From Drechslerella dactyloides (Eukaryota; Ascomycota; Orbiliomycetes; Orbiliales; Orbiliaceae): a stretch of 64,000 nucleotides of DNA. Every line of letters begins with the position of its first letter. Position 1 is the stretch's first letter. Below are positions 11,754 through 23,128 of this stretch, in pieces. The notes beneath the pieces were generated by a model. That model saw only the letters and a program-made list of their open reading frames with translations. It did not search any database and had not been told where the DNA came from. The translations under genes were made by a program, and so were the position numbers. Location of the stretch: the NCBI GenBank assembly GCA_020064725.1, contig JAGTWJ010000017.1, forward strand, positions 3,844,001-3,908,000. Reading direction: 5' to 3'.

Positions 11754-13142
11754 ATCACATACAAACTAGGATCAATTAATTATCCTGATCTTTTCTTGGT
11801 GGGCGACTGTCCTAGGACTGGCAGCTTGTTTACGAGACAAGACAACTGTATATATTCTTATATCAAGTGCCTAGGGATTACGAGTCCTGATTGAAACATT
11901 TCCGTGTAATTTTCTGTCTTTGGTTACGATACAACGTGATCTCATAGATCTAGATCGATCGATCGCTTCCTTGCCACGAGAGAAGGACTTCTTAAGACTT
12001 GGCCTCTTAGAATAGGTATCTTTTGTATGAGGATTTAGTTGTCGCGAGTCAGACAAACTACCGTACCGTAACCGACAAAAAGTAGTTTGGATTACGAGAC
12101 AACCTTAGGATTTAGGATGAAGTTTGCTTCTATAGTAGCCGGTCAGCTGTTTGGTTTCTGAATATTAAAATAGAGTCTAAATTGCGAGATCGGTTTTATA
12201 ATTTTAGTCTCGCCACTTATAGCTGCTACTGAGAGACTAGCTCCGCCAGTAGTCGTATTTCTACACAGAAAAATAGAGGCAAGTTATGACGATACATCCA
12301 CAGCGGCTTGTATCAGCCAAAGGACTGGCAAGGAGTGTTGCGGATCCGGGATTCTCCAGCGTCGTAAATGATAGCAATTCTGTGTATGTGCGAACTGTAT
12401 TGCGATGGATAATGATATTTCCTTACCTTCATTGTCGCCTGCCGAAGGAGATAGGATGTTTCCTGAATTTGGAATCTTACGAGATAGCCAAATATGAAGA
12501 CCGTGGCACAGACCTATATCACGTCAATGCGAGCAGCAACCTGTGCAGTTGCAACGTACACGTCAACAATATCGGAGACATAATATTGTTGAACAAACTA
12601 GCCAATAGGCATGTTCCGAGCGCATATCGCAGTCGGTGGGTATATCAAGTCTGCTATTCTCCAGGATCCCGGAAATACACCTTCCGGTGTGTGCTATTTA
12701 ATTTATTGACTCAACTCGATCACGCATATTGACATGCAAACTATGGGACGACATGATTTTGTTCCATCAGGTTAGTAAGGGACGCTCGACCTTAATATTG
12801 GGCGCGACGGCTGTTGGATATGCATGCATTGGAAATATATCATGAAGATCTCATGTATTAAGCAGTTCTGATGCTAGGCGCTATAGCCTCGCGGATAGGA
12901 AAACAAACATCGTCTGATGGGCCTAAGTGGAGTTGAGTCTGCAGACCTGGAAACCGGGACAGAATCTATTCGCACGGTTATACGTCCCTGTGTTATAGTA
13001 GATCCTAGCGACCATTGGTTGTCAGCGCTTAACTAAGCGTGGCGTGGCTGGTTTTCTGTTCTCTAGCTTGCTTTGCACGTCATCAGCATCTCGTGGAGAG
13101 GAAGGCAATTCGCGATTCGAGGGCTCAACTGTGACACCACTC

Positions 13143-13164
13143 GCATGCATGCATGCATGCATGC
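13143..13164 (+). repeat. GCAT tetranucleotide microsatellite, 5.5 copies
   Basis: Twenty-two bases of perfect GCAT repeat, containing four overlapping TGCATGCA palindromes. It is the longest of several such runs in the window (others at 52061-52074 and 53820-53832). Confidence 0.85.
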
Positions 13165-14410
13165 AGGAGGCGCAGCATAAGGACGAAAAACGTGATTCGG
13201 AGACATTTTGTGCAGCGGGATGTTTGTTTAACGTTGGTGGCACGATTGTCCACGTTCTATCCGTATACAGCTCAAGGCACAGACGAGTCGATCGCATGGA
13301 AGGGCTTGGTTCAAAGCGCATTGACTGATTGTAGCGGAATGCCCATTGGACTTGCATGTAAACATGTTGAATTCGAGCTCTTCGGACCCCTGCGAGTCGA
13401 GTGGTGCGTATATCGGCCGACGAGCCGAAGCGGATTTTTCCGAGCGTACTGAAAAGCTACTTTAAAAGCTGCGACATAATCAACCCTACAAGCAGAATAC
13501 TTTACCGGCCGACACTTATTACGCTCAAGGCTATTTGGATATAATTTACAGACCCACAGTATCTGGCGTCGCCACTGATTTTTATTGAAACTGGCTTGAA
13601 ACGCTATAGCTGTAACGAAGCTAGTCTGCTAGCCATATGGCAATATTAATCCCCACGCGTGCACGGCTTGGAGCTGGGTTTAGTTTGCCGGGTTGGTTTG
13701 TTCGGCTGCCGGCTGTGGTATTTACAACTCGCAGCGGCTAATATAGCGGCATTTTGTGTTGCCGCGATTAAGCCGAGTGGAATACGAGGCCCGGCCGCAG
13801 GTACGAGAAATGCATGATGATGCACAAAGGCAAGGACCAGCTACAGGTAGCTACCTGGAGCATTACAAGGGACAATCCATAAATTACGTGTGGCGGAGAG
13901 GAGAAGATTTTCTTGGTTTATGCATTGAAGTGACAAGTCTAACTATCAACTAACTCGGTAGCTGCGAGCAGGGTTTAAGGATTCTTGGGCTGCCAGGATC
14001 GCGCTGTTAAAACTGTCAGCTCACGAGAAGCAGAAGAGTGAAGCTTGCCCATGTGGAGACTAACAAATTACGAACGAGGGCTCTTTGGGCGGAGAATGGT
14101 TGCTGGAAGGGCGTAAAGCGAGTGTATAGGGGTAAGTAGACTAAACGTGGCCCATTGATCGATTAGTTACGGTAAGCTTGTCTGTCGCGAAATGTTCGGG
14201 CCGGATGATGGCAACGACAGCAAGCCATGGTAGCAGCATCAAAAGAGAAACGCACAAGCACACGGTTTGAACTGCAGTTCGAAATGATGATGAAGAGTGG
14301 ATGCACGGATCCCCTGAGCACCACGTCCTTGGCTCTTGTTTCACTACTACTCTAGCTCTAGCTTCTCTCTCTCTCTCGCGCGCGCACTCTCGAAGTGACG
14401 GGTAAAAGCG

Positions 14411-15635
14411 TCATACCGTATCTCCATATGCCCAACTAGAAGGTCCGGCTTCAGGGGGCGCTACAGGTTCCGGTTCCGGTGGAGAAGACAGAGTGGCGTT
14501 AACTCCTATCGTGTTATGGCCATGCTGGAGAAGGATGGACCGGGTGCCTTGGGAGGAACCGTCAAGATTTCCGAGTGCTTGTCGGTAGAAGCCTGAGAGA
14601 CGGGGCAAGTACTCGTCGTTCCGGGCATTAATAATGAACTCAAGTTCTTCACTGAGCTCAGCGGACTCTGGGAGGGAATGCTCAATGCGAATGGCGCGGT
14701 CTAACTCGAGGATTGTCCTGAGGAACTCGGGACAATCTGCTACCATGTAGATATTGTGGGTTTCGAGAGTTCTGAGCCAAGTGACTCGGTCTCGAGAGGG
14801 ATAATATTTTGGATATGCAGGAACTATGGGTACGGTGCAGGTGCGTAAACGTTAGCTCGCCTGGAGAAGAGTTCGCCGTACGCAGCAATTTCGAAAGAGG
14901 GGTAATGAAACCTAGGAATCCTAAGATACCTTTGACACCTGTCCCGCCGTTAGAGACGATCTCCCAGTTTGTGGAAGTTCGTAGAGGCAGGCCTGAGACA
15001 GCTCGGACAGTCTTGTCTCGAGTCCACTCGAGTACAGCGTGGTGTTCCTGGTCTCCGATTCCGACTCCGGTGAGATAATGCCTGAACCACAGAAGCCACA
15101 TCGACCCTGCAATGTCATCTTCGTGCTCCAGCCAGTTTGAGTAGACGGCCCGCTGGATGTGAATGTACGCTCGAAACCAGCCTCTAGGTGATTCTGAAAA
15201 TGCCAAACTGGTCGGCTGCAGAGCCAGGACGTCCATCATTGCTGCGTGTCGAGACCATTTTTGAAGGCAAATTGTCTGCCAGATGCCGTTTGAACTGGCG
15301 GTTGAGAGGAAGCGTTTGCTGCAGAGTCTCAAAGTGAGAAGCGAGCTCAAGTCTAGGTAGGAGAATATATAGAGACATACTAGAATCGCAGTGAGCAGGA
15401 TATCAGCATATGTATATTATACCATGGCTCACGGGTGGCCAACTGCAATGGCCAAAGCTTGCTAGACTACCCGCTGCACAGCCTCAATGCATCCATGTGG
15501 ATCTAAATTAAAAGTTTGGGACACCAACGAAATAGGCATAGATGCTCGTTACTCGAATACCTGGGGTCTGGAGAGCGTTATAATGCAATTGTGACACTTA
15601 CTTTCAACGGGGAGCTTCTCGAATGCTGCTGCCAT
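14411..15635 (-). CDS. F-box domain protein
   Basis: Probable substrate receptor of an SCF ubiquitin ligase. Exons read leftward: 15635-15602, 15379-14930 and 14823-14411, giving 298 residues. The 11-codon first exon (MAAAFEKLPVE) ends at a GTAAGT donor. It joins a second exon that restores a classical F-box: LP-E-ICLYIFSYLDLSSLL, then LRLCSKRF and IWQTICLQKW (residues about 7-50). Intron 2 has a GTATCT donor, a GCTAAC branch site and a CATAG acceptor. Splicing it removes the apparent frame conflict between the long upstream and downstream frames. The C-terminal half has no repeat type I can name (no WD, LRR or Kelch pattern) and ends in a Pro/Glu-rich tail. The reading frame is intact, so it is not called a pseudogene although it sits alone in gene-poor DNA. 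The substrate cannot be guessed. Confidence 0.78.
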
Positions 15636-18600
15636 ACTCCGGAGGCTGTGCAAAAAGGAGGGACCAGAAATGGATATGGTGATAGGCGTTTGAAGGGACT
15701 TACTTTGCTAGAGATCCAGAAACTTGTAAAGGTATTATAATAAAGTGGGGAGCCCAAGACAAAGCCCTTTTAGTTGCTTCTCTCTGCAGAAGTACGCCCG
15801 CAAGGTAAATGAATGGTGCTGGGCAGGTAGGTTCTGCACGGGACTAGTGGTCTTGCAAGCTTGTATCCCGGTCAGGACACAAGGGTCTTTGCTTCTTGTG
15901 TATGCAGCAGTCCACTCAAATTTTCGCTTCAGCAGGCCGACACGGCTTGTCGTCATGACACATGGTCTCCGAATTAGTCGCTAGGATCTCGGCCTTCAGT
16001 GGTTATCTCGGAAGCTTGGGAGATAGATGAAAAAACATTGCATGCAATATTTCAAATCCCTTGGCCCACAAGCTCTGGGCACAGCAGGAGGTATTCCCAA
16101 ACAGGCCATGACAGAGACTATCAGTCCGTATCGTGGACGCTGAGGGGTCCTCGCGCGAGCTCGCTGCCATCTCATTCGCCGCGGGTTCTCCAAGGCTGAA
16201 GTGCCCCCAACTTCTGCTTCGAATTCCGTGGGCAGATTAGCCAAATCCAGCTGAGCGTAACGGCTGTTATTCTCCGCTGTAATGCGATACTTTTGAAATC
16301 ATTGTCCTCGGCGCCCTCGGTGTCCTTGGGGGGGCATGTGTAGAACAGGCGGGGCCGGGGCCAAGTTCTCGGGTCAGGCCTATTGGTTTTCGCCTGAATC
16401 ATTTTGGAGAGTGTGAGACATCCATTGCTCAAGCTAGGTCTTCCTTCTCTGTTCAACCACCATTTCAGTCTTTACCACTCGGCTATGTTGAAGCTTCGCT
16501 TTCATGGTCACAATGGCCAGATAGGCAAATCATTGGCGCTTGTTAATTTCGAAATCATCTGTTCAATATTTGACGTCAACCGGCGCGGCCAATAAGCTAC
16601 GGCGCCGAGGGATGACATGTAAAGGCCGAAGTGAAAAAAGGAAATATGAAATGCCAGTAAAAGCGGAGGGGTTCAAGGCCGCCCCGTCTTCGCCTTAAGG
16701 CTTTCGGAGACGTATTGTGAGACCTTTGGCTTCTGATGTTGGAAAGCGGAAGGGCTGCTAGGACCCAGGTTGTAGAGTTCGACCCCCCCGGGCGTGGCCA
16801 AGACTTGCCGAACTCTGCGTTTTACAACAGCCATCATTGGCCGCCACGAGGATGCCCTGGCTTACTGGAGACAGCCGGTAACTTCCCGAATTCCGAGCCT
16901 GGACTAGCTATCGAATGTCGTGTTTGTTCGAAGGCTTTCTCGTAGCGAGCATTGCAGATTTCGTGACGTAGCGTTGCAGCGTTGCCCCTGGGTCATATTA
17001 CCCGGCCTCTCCGTTGAGTTTCTCTGAACAGGAATGAGCTGTTAAATCTGTTGGTGCGAGGAAACGCTATGAGCAGGGAATCTCGCGTTGACATATCGAT
17101 AGGACCTACGAAATAGCGAGCTACGGCAAGCGGACAGGGCTTGAAGGTGAAACATATGTTTCTTGGCCTGGATCCCGAACCATTCTTGTTCAATTAAACC
17201 TTGTTAACGGCGACTGTGTGGTGCTGTTTGTGTGTTTGCTAATTCCTGTGGGTGGGTGTAATGTTGTGCTAGCGTGCCTACAATTCGCTTTTATTCTGCT
17301 GATCTGAGCTGCTTAGCTCGACGAGGTGAATGCAATGCCTTCCTCAGGTGAATACAATTTATCCGAATTGCGCAAAGAGCAGATGCCCAGACTGGAGACT
17401 TGTTAACAGAATTCAAAACAGCAAGTTGCTTGCAGTCACCTGCTCAATCTAAGATGCTTGCTGTCATCGAATTGGTATCTCGAGAGCTGGAGCATGATCA
17501 AAGCGCTTGGCTCCAAGGTTCTCGGACGGCTGTAAGGAGGCCTCAGCACACTAGACCAGCCTCAAGGAATCAATCCGATTAGGCTGCTATCTTTAAACTG
17601 TGGGTATCATTGCCTGTCGAAGATGGTCAGGCCGGGGGATTCCCAGCATAGAGGATATATGCCAAGGAGCCACTAGGTGTACCATGCAGTAAGTCGATTT
17701 TCTGGCGTGCATCTGTCGGGTTAGAGATTCTCAAGCTCGCGGAGCGGAGGTTCCTTGCGTGAGTTACTAGCTTGGTGGTACGTAAGCCTCGGATGGCAAA
17801 AGCTATCTGAGATTTCGAGAGTTGCACGCCATTGATGCATTAATGGTTATTCATCGTGGAAATTGGAAGACTTATGGGAGGACAGATGATGATATCAGGA
17901 AGTGAAGGTCATGCAAAGTGGAGGCGTAAACGCCACCGCCATGTCTCGTTATCGCGTGTCTCAGATACACCAATAGTTTGAACCCACAAGGCTTCTCAGA
18001 TGATCGAACAGGACCCGAAACCAGGTTCTGCGGGGGTCTGCCAAAGCACCCGCAGCTGAATTCTAGCACCCTTTTAGATAAAATTACCGAATATACATTT
18101 GAACATGTATACTTTGTTCCATGCTCTGGGAAGTGGCGTGCTCAAGCAGTTGAACTCGGTGGCCGATTTAGCCTCGCAATACGCCGAAATCATCTTCTAA
18201 CTATTGAATAGTATATGGCGGACGTGGCTAGAGTCAAGCTACCCTCGATTAATCTAGTTCGTCCTCCGAGGAGACACTTGATCCTTAAGGCCTTGTGCTA
18301 GCTAGGCTGCAGCCACTGAGCTCATCGGATTAATTAGATTGGCACTAGATCTTAAAGCCTTCGGTCTCACCGTAGCAACGTCATTGTTCAGGATATCTAC
18401 GAAGAAAAAAGAATATATCGATGAAGTCAATGCTAACTCTCTTCCGCCGGGTATAAGCGGTCTCTCGATATATCGATATTAGCGTAATAAAGCAACAGCA
18501 AAAGATGGCTTCTAAGTAGGCAGGTGATTCTTATCATTTCGTAACCCCGCTTTGACTGTTGTCAGCTGGTCATCAGGATACGGCTTGACTAACAGATCTA

Positions 18601-18821
18601 GTATCTCAGAGGGACACAGAGTTCCTGACAGCAGGGTCTGAATAAGGTTTTGAACAAGGGCAGGTCGATTATGCGAAATCTTGCGAAATCTAGAAAATCC
18701 ATGTAAAACGGGCGAACACCCGAATCCCAGTGCGGAAATTGTACGGTAGGAACTCTTAACAAGACAGTCTATCGACTCAACGGGGCTTAGATGACACATT
18801 TTGATCCCGAACTTCTAGTTT
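15636..18821. other. Gene-poor 3.2 kb stretch between F-box gene and tRNA
   Basis: No supportable coding region. Open frames are all under 100 codons, mutually overlapping, and without family resemblance or joinable splice sites. A TTGCATGCAA palindrome lies at 16038-16047. The region has mixed base composition and no terminal inverted repeats that I could see by eye. Confidence 0.5.
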
Positions 18822-18914
18822 GGCAGCTTGGCCGAGTGGTTATGGCGCAGGTTTTAGGTCTTCCCGACGATTCACCTGTTTCTTTGATTCGTGGGTTCGA
18901 ATCCCACAGCTGTC
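18822..18914 (+). tRNA. tRNA-Leu (UAG) with a short intron
   Basis: The acceptor stem pairs GGCAGCT (18822-18828) with AGCTGTC (18908-18914), with one G-T pair. The D-arm uses GCC/GGC (18831-18833, 18844-18846). The anticodon stem is CAGGT (18848-18852) with ACCTG (18874-18878). The T-arm is GTGGG/CCCAC around TTCGAAT. With the stem fixed, positions 34-36 read TAG at 18855-18857, and the extra 14 bases at 18859-18872 are an intron one base 3' of the anticodon, the standard eukaryotic position. The 12-base variable region (18879-18890) is long enough for class II but pairs poorly. Yeast tRNA-Leu(UAG) genes also carry an intron. A T7 run follows. Leucine identity is strong; the exact intron ends are inferred from folding. 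Confidence 0.87.
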
Positions 18915-18928
18915 AGTGGCAGTATCTC

Positions 18929-18935
18929 TTTTTTT
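18929..18935 (+). terminator. RNA polymerase III terminator
   Basis: A run of seven T begins 15 bases after the tRNA-Leu gene, the standard stop signal for polymerase III. Confidence 0.8.
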
Positions 18936-19948
18936 GATTTTTGTCCTGCCAGCCAGTCGGTTGGTGTCGACGGATTTTCATTTTGCTAAGGATCACTGCG
19001 CTCCGAGAGCGAATCGGTATCGGTTTCGGGCGAACGGAATACGGGTTTCGCTAAGCTTCGTGGCTTGAATGTCAATTAAACGCTCTCATATGACGGTTAC
19101 ACGGAGATAGAACACTTCAGCGTATCCGAATGAAGGAATATATCTTGAGGAGTACTCCCTAGTTTTCCGAGCAATTTTCCAGTCACGATATTTCGAAATT
19201 CGTACTAGCGTATCCGTATCATTTATGCCTTGGAGCCTTCTCCATGGATCCAGACTCATCCAGCACGACTTTAATACAACCGGAGTGGCCAGGCCCACCT
19301 GCAACGGTCGACTACTGGAGGCCTGGACGGCCCGAGACCAGGACTGCAGCAACGGCAAACCAGGCATGCCCGTACCCGAGATTCAAGATCAGCTGAATTT
19401 CCCAACAGTTCCTTGCGAGCGGTGTAACGAGTGAGGCAGTGCTCGGCCACGGGGCCGAGATGCCTGGCCCGCCCGCACCCAATCTTATTTCAACCACATG
19501 CGACAAACGTCGGGTCCCCAGGGACCCCAGAGGATCTATAGGCCCAACGGACTTAAGGATCCAAATACCAAGCGCTTGCTTGCTCTCTGGGGTTCTTTGT
19601 CATAACCGTCTGAAGTTCTCGTTGGCGGAGAGTTTTGGCTGGCGGAGGAGACACCTAGGCTGCACTGCCACATATATTGCGTGTGTGTGGCTCAAGTGTG
19701 GCTCATGCAGGCCATAACATGACATTTTCGTGCCAACTCAAGGTTGAGCTCATAGAAACCGCGGCACCAACAAATTCGACGTCAGTCCATGGCCCGCCGT
19801 TAAAAGCCATGGCAAGGCCCTCAAGCCTCTTGCGATTCCCTTTCGAGCCATCCCGTTAGTTTGTTCCTCTGTTCCATACGTCCCCGAACGCCCGAAGAAC
19901 TGTCGAATTCCATTCCGGATCCGGTCCGCCTGCAAGCACAAGCCGCAG
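18936..19948. other. Intergenic 1 kb before the mitochondrial carrier-like gene
   Basis: Nothing coding is supported. Short open frames at 19225-19434 and 19439-19717 show no similarity I recognise. The last 200 bases should hold the promoter of the next gene; no clear TATA box is seen. Confidence 0.5.
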
Positions 19949-21267
19949 ATGCGCTTGTTCGTCATCCCACTTACCCCTCGAAGGGCATTTGTATACGGTC
20001 ACCGCCTGGTTGGAGATTCGTACAAGAAGAAACCATCGCTGCTCGACCGTGCGATCACGTAGGCTCGCTCTATCCCCCTGACTGTATGCTCTTTGCTGGG
20101 CTTATGCGCCTATGATGTCATCACTAAGTAGTTGGTGGGTTACACAGAAAGTCGAGCGAAATCTGGCTGAAGTGGGAGCAATATGAGAAAGGATGGCAGA
20201 AGCGGCTCACGGTGTACGGAAACGGGGTAAGAGCAACTGCAGTCGCTCGTGCAAGGGGAGCTATGGGGCGCCAATGCTGATGTGCGATGAGAATTTAGTT
20301 ACTCCGGCGGATAGCATATGAAGAATGGTAAGCTCCATTTTTCTCGCCGAAGCTAAAGCTGGAAGTTGATATCTGATTGGCGCGTATGTAGGGCTCTCAA
20401 ATCAATTCCAGCCCTTTCACGGGGAGTCTCCGCTTCGGACCATCCGAAAGTATCCGTCGTGTATCCTCCGTCAGTCATGACGCCTGTCGAAATCCCAGGT
20501 CTATTGCACAAGCTGGGAACTGAAAAGCGCGCATCGCACAAACGACTCTTAATGTGGAGCATTATCGGGATGCCAATTTCTGCGCCATTTGCATTGATAC
20601 CTATGCAAGTATCCCAACGGTGAAATCAACGAGCTGTATGCGACAATTGGCTAACCATACTTCGTGATAGCTAGAATACCGAACATCCCCTTTTTTTACC
20701 TGGTGTTTAGAGGTATTTCTCCTCCACCCTTCTCTTCTATTGGGGTCGATTTGAATTTGGAAATATCTGCTAACATCTACCCATAGCGTATTCGCACTGG
20801 AGAGGTATGGATAGATCTAAGAATTTCACACTCTGACTTACTAACTCTCTCATTGTAGCGTTGCAAGGCGGACGTCATCTGGAGTTTCTAGTCAAGAACG
20901 GACTTCTAGATCCTCAGCCTGATCCTCAGCTCGATCGGATATACAAAAAGAAAGTGGAAGCTGTAGCTGAGGATGCTAATATTGACGACGCTAAGATAGA
21001 AAAGGCGGCCGCAACCGGGACAATGGACGAGGCTGCTGAGGAGCACCTGGGCGAAGAGTTCTTGTTAATCGAAGAACCCCAGGCACAAGAGGTTCGTAGC
21101 CACTATGCCATCTACCCCACATTTATAAGGCTCTAATGAGATTTTAGGTGTCTGATGTTCTCAAAATACCACAATTGGTGGTCGAGCTCCAGAGAGCTTG
21201 TGAGCAAGTGGAGGCACAGCTGCAAGAAAAGCAGAAGAAGCAACCCGAATCAGAACAGAGACCGTAA
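19949..21267 (+). CDS. Mitochondrial K+-H+ exchange-related protein
   Basis: Inner-membrane protein of the fungal family linked to mitochondrial K+/H+ exchange. Eight exons: 19949-20058, 20148-20226, 20299-20327, 20392-20604, 20675-20712, 20787-20804, 20859-21091 and 21148-21267, giving 279 residues with phase kept at every junction. The N-terminus MRLFVIPLTPRRAFVY is the basic, Arg-rich presequence-like start of the family. Then come the conserved blocks WEQYEKGWQKRLTVYGN, YEEWALKSIPALS, VVYPPSV, IGMPISAPFALIPIIP and IPFFYLVFRAYSHWRALQGG; the last two hold the membrane segments. Intron 4 (20605-20674) starts with GC rather than GT, and exon 6 is only 18 bases. The C-terminal region is acidic and then a Gln/Lys-rich helix. 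Family assignment is from memory of the block pattern and is strong; biochemical function is only inferred. Confidence 0.88.
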
Positions 21268-21572
21268 ACATGACTGGACGAGACGCGAAAGGCTATGTAA
21301 ATAGATGTGATATTGACCCCGCTACATGCATATAGATCTTTTTTTTTTCTTGCATAGATGGTATTGGTACTCTAGAAATAGCCGTTGACAAATCGCCCTT
21401 GCCGTCACGAGCGGCTAATTTTGAGCTTGAATTTGCGCGCATATTTCAACAAAACAGACTCGTCCTCACCAAATACACGTGCTATAAGAAACATCTACGC
21501 GAGGATCCCGAATCCTAGAAATCGACTTCCAAAATCAGCGGCTCTGCTTGCCTTAGCTTTTAGAGCATTAAA
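21268..21572. other. Intergenic, 3' end of previous gene and promoter of secreted protein A
   Basis: Three hundred bases with a T run at about 21340-21350 and a TATAAGAA at 21483-21490 that could serve the next gene. No coding content. Confidence 0.5.
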
Positions 21573-22679
21573 ATGGGGCTTCTCAAAGATATCTCACCGG
21601 CGTTCTGGCTAGTTGCAATCGCTCCACTAATCTATAACGCCGAGAGTCGCCGTATTGGTACTGTTGAATACGATATTGATTATGACGAAAGGACGACTCC
21701 TGTCAAGCGGACGGAATTCAACGACTGGGAGTCTCCAGAATGGAAGGAGGGGACGTGCATTGATCTGCCAGGCAGTGATATATACAGCGACGTGCTTACC
21801 GAGATTTGGTACGACCCGTCGAATGTGAACCGTAGGTTTTATATCGCTATATCGATTTCTAGCTGCCGAGCTATAGCATAACAGTACGCATCGAGTTGGA
21901 GCTAACCCCCAATTGCTTAAATTTGGATAGCGGAATTTCCGTGGTTTGTCCAGGGAATTCGACTTTGGAAAGATCCTGGCTGCGTGGGTATCGCTGAAGA
22001 TTTTCTACGAATCGAGAAAGAGCGACCATTCACTATTCGGACCAACCTACTGCAAGGCGACAGCAGCGATGAAGATATGAGCAACGACAGTGGTAGTGAT
22101 AGTGATGGTGGCGGCGGCGGCGGGATTGGCCATTATAGGGACGACGAAATGCAGTTCGCGGATTACAATACCGTGACCGATACTCCTCTCAGGAACATGG
22201 AAATCGAGACCGATTCAGGATATCCCTTCCTGTTCGAAAATACACCTAGCATAATGCCGCCCAGCCGCCGCCTGGAAGTCATGGGAAACTCTGATGGATT
22301 GGATAATTTTATTTTTGACGGCAACTATTTCCAGGATTTCGCCAATACGGCGAACTTTAGACTCGGCATTCAGTTCCAAGACGACCAGAACCTCGTCAAT
22401 TGGCAAGGTGATGTCTACGTCCCTTCGCCGGGTGGGAACGATGGCGATTACTATTCAAATATGGGGTCGCCCGGGTCTTATTATGACACACAGATGCCGC
22501 AGAGGCAAGGGGAGGCTATGAATTCAGTGTATATCAGTACTGATGGCCAGCCGAACCCCGATGCGAATGGGATTTATCGTTACAAGTTCTGGGTGGACGA
22601 CGATTTGAACGGGAATGATTGGGACTCACCATGGAGTATGAAGATTATCACAGATTATGACCACCGTTATCGAATTTAG
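21573..22679 (+). CDS. Putative secreted protein A, tandem pair 1
   Basis: Unrecognised family. Exons 21573-21831 and 21931-22679 give 335 residues. The N-terminus has a short polar start, then a hydrophobic stretch (FWLVAIAPLIY, residues about 11-21), consistent with a signal peptide; no other membrane segment is seen. The first exon contains SPEWKEGTCIDLP, and the join produces NVNPEFPWFVQ and DPGC, giving two cysteines in the core. The intron is phase 1 and splits the proline of V-N-P. The next gene, protein B, has the same blocks and the same intron position. After the core the chain differs: an acidic Ser/Asp/Gly run (about residues 130-152) and a Gly/Asn/Asp-rich C-terminus. A secreted, possibly host- or environment-facing role is inference from the signal peptide and context only. 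Confidence 0.72.
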
Positions 22680-23128
22680 TGGCAAGCCTTCTACAGGAAT
22701 TGATATACCTCATGCCGCCCAGCTTAAATTTTCGAGAGGCTGGATTGCCACAGATCATACAGACTAGTATTGAAGAATAGCCGACCTTGGTGGGATATAT
22801 TGTAATGCTGTCCTCAATTCTTATATGCCTACTTATCTATGTGTACATGTACAAGTGTATAAAAGGCTGCCTATCAAGTTCATCCCCTCACACGTTCGGT
22901 CGTAAGTTCCTAGCCGGGCTGGGGGATGATATATACACGAGCAAGTAAATTTCCAGATCCGGGCGTCCTATAGTTATATTATCTCACTCAGATCTAGGGC
23001 ATCAATTCTGGCCACAACTTAATATCGTTTAGTCTTGCTGCGGTCCTTCCTAAAGGGCCTGGTGGGCCTCTCGCTATTGTCACCTTTTATACAGCGTTCC
23101 TAAATATTGCCAGGCCAAAATATCCAGC
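22680..23128. other. Intergenic between the paired secreted-protein genes
   Basis: About 450 bases holding the 3' end of protein A and the promoter of protein B, including a TATAAAAGG at 22858-22866. No coding content. Confidence 0.55.
22858..22866 (+). promoter_or_regulatory. TATA box of secreted protein B
   Basis: TATAAAAGG lies 263 bases before the start codon of protein B. The same TATAAAAG core precedes secreted protein D at 49087-49094. Confidence 0.45.

Larger units (their letters stand above)
10814..14410. other. Gene-poor 3.6 kb stretch
   Basis: No gene could be supported on either strand. The longest open frame (12286-12732, 148 codons) has no recognisable domain, and no intron-joined extension was found. 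The stretch contains homopolymer runs (T at 10868-10888, A at 11721-11751), a GCAT microsatellite at 13143-13164 and a TGCATGCA at 12821-12828. The CT/CG dinucleotide run at about 14361-14388 lies just beside the end of the F-box gene. It may include old decayed mobile DNA, but I found no terminal repeats or transposase remnant. Confidence 0.5.

Noticed and set aside
12286..12732. Open frame of 148 codons
   Set aside because: No signal peptide, domain, or neighbouring exon; typical length for chance in this base composition.
10814..19948. Decayed transposon in the gene-poor left part
   Set aside because: I looked for long terminal repeats, inverted repeats and transposase or reverse-transcriptase motifs in all frames and found none that could be supported by eye.
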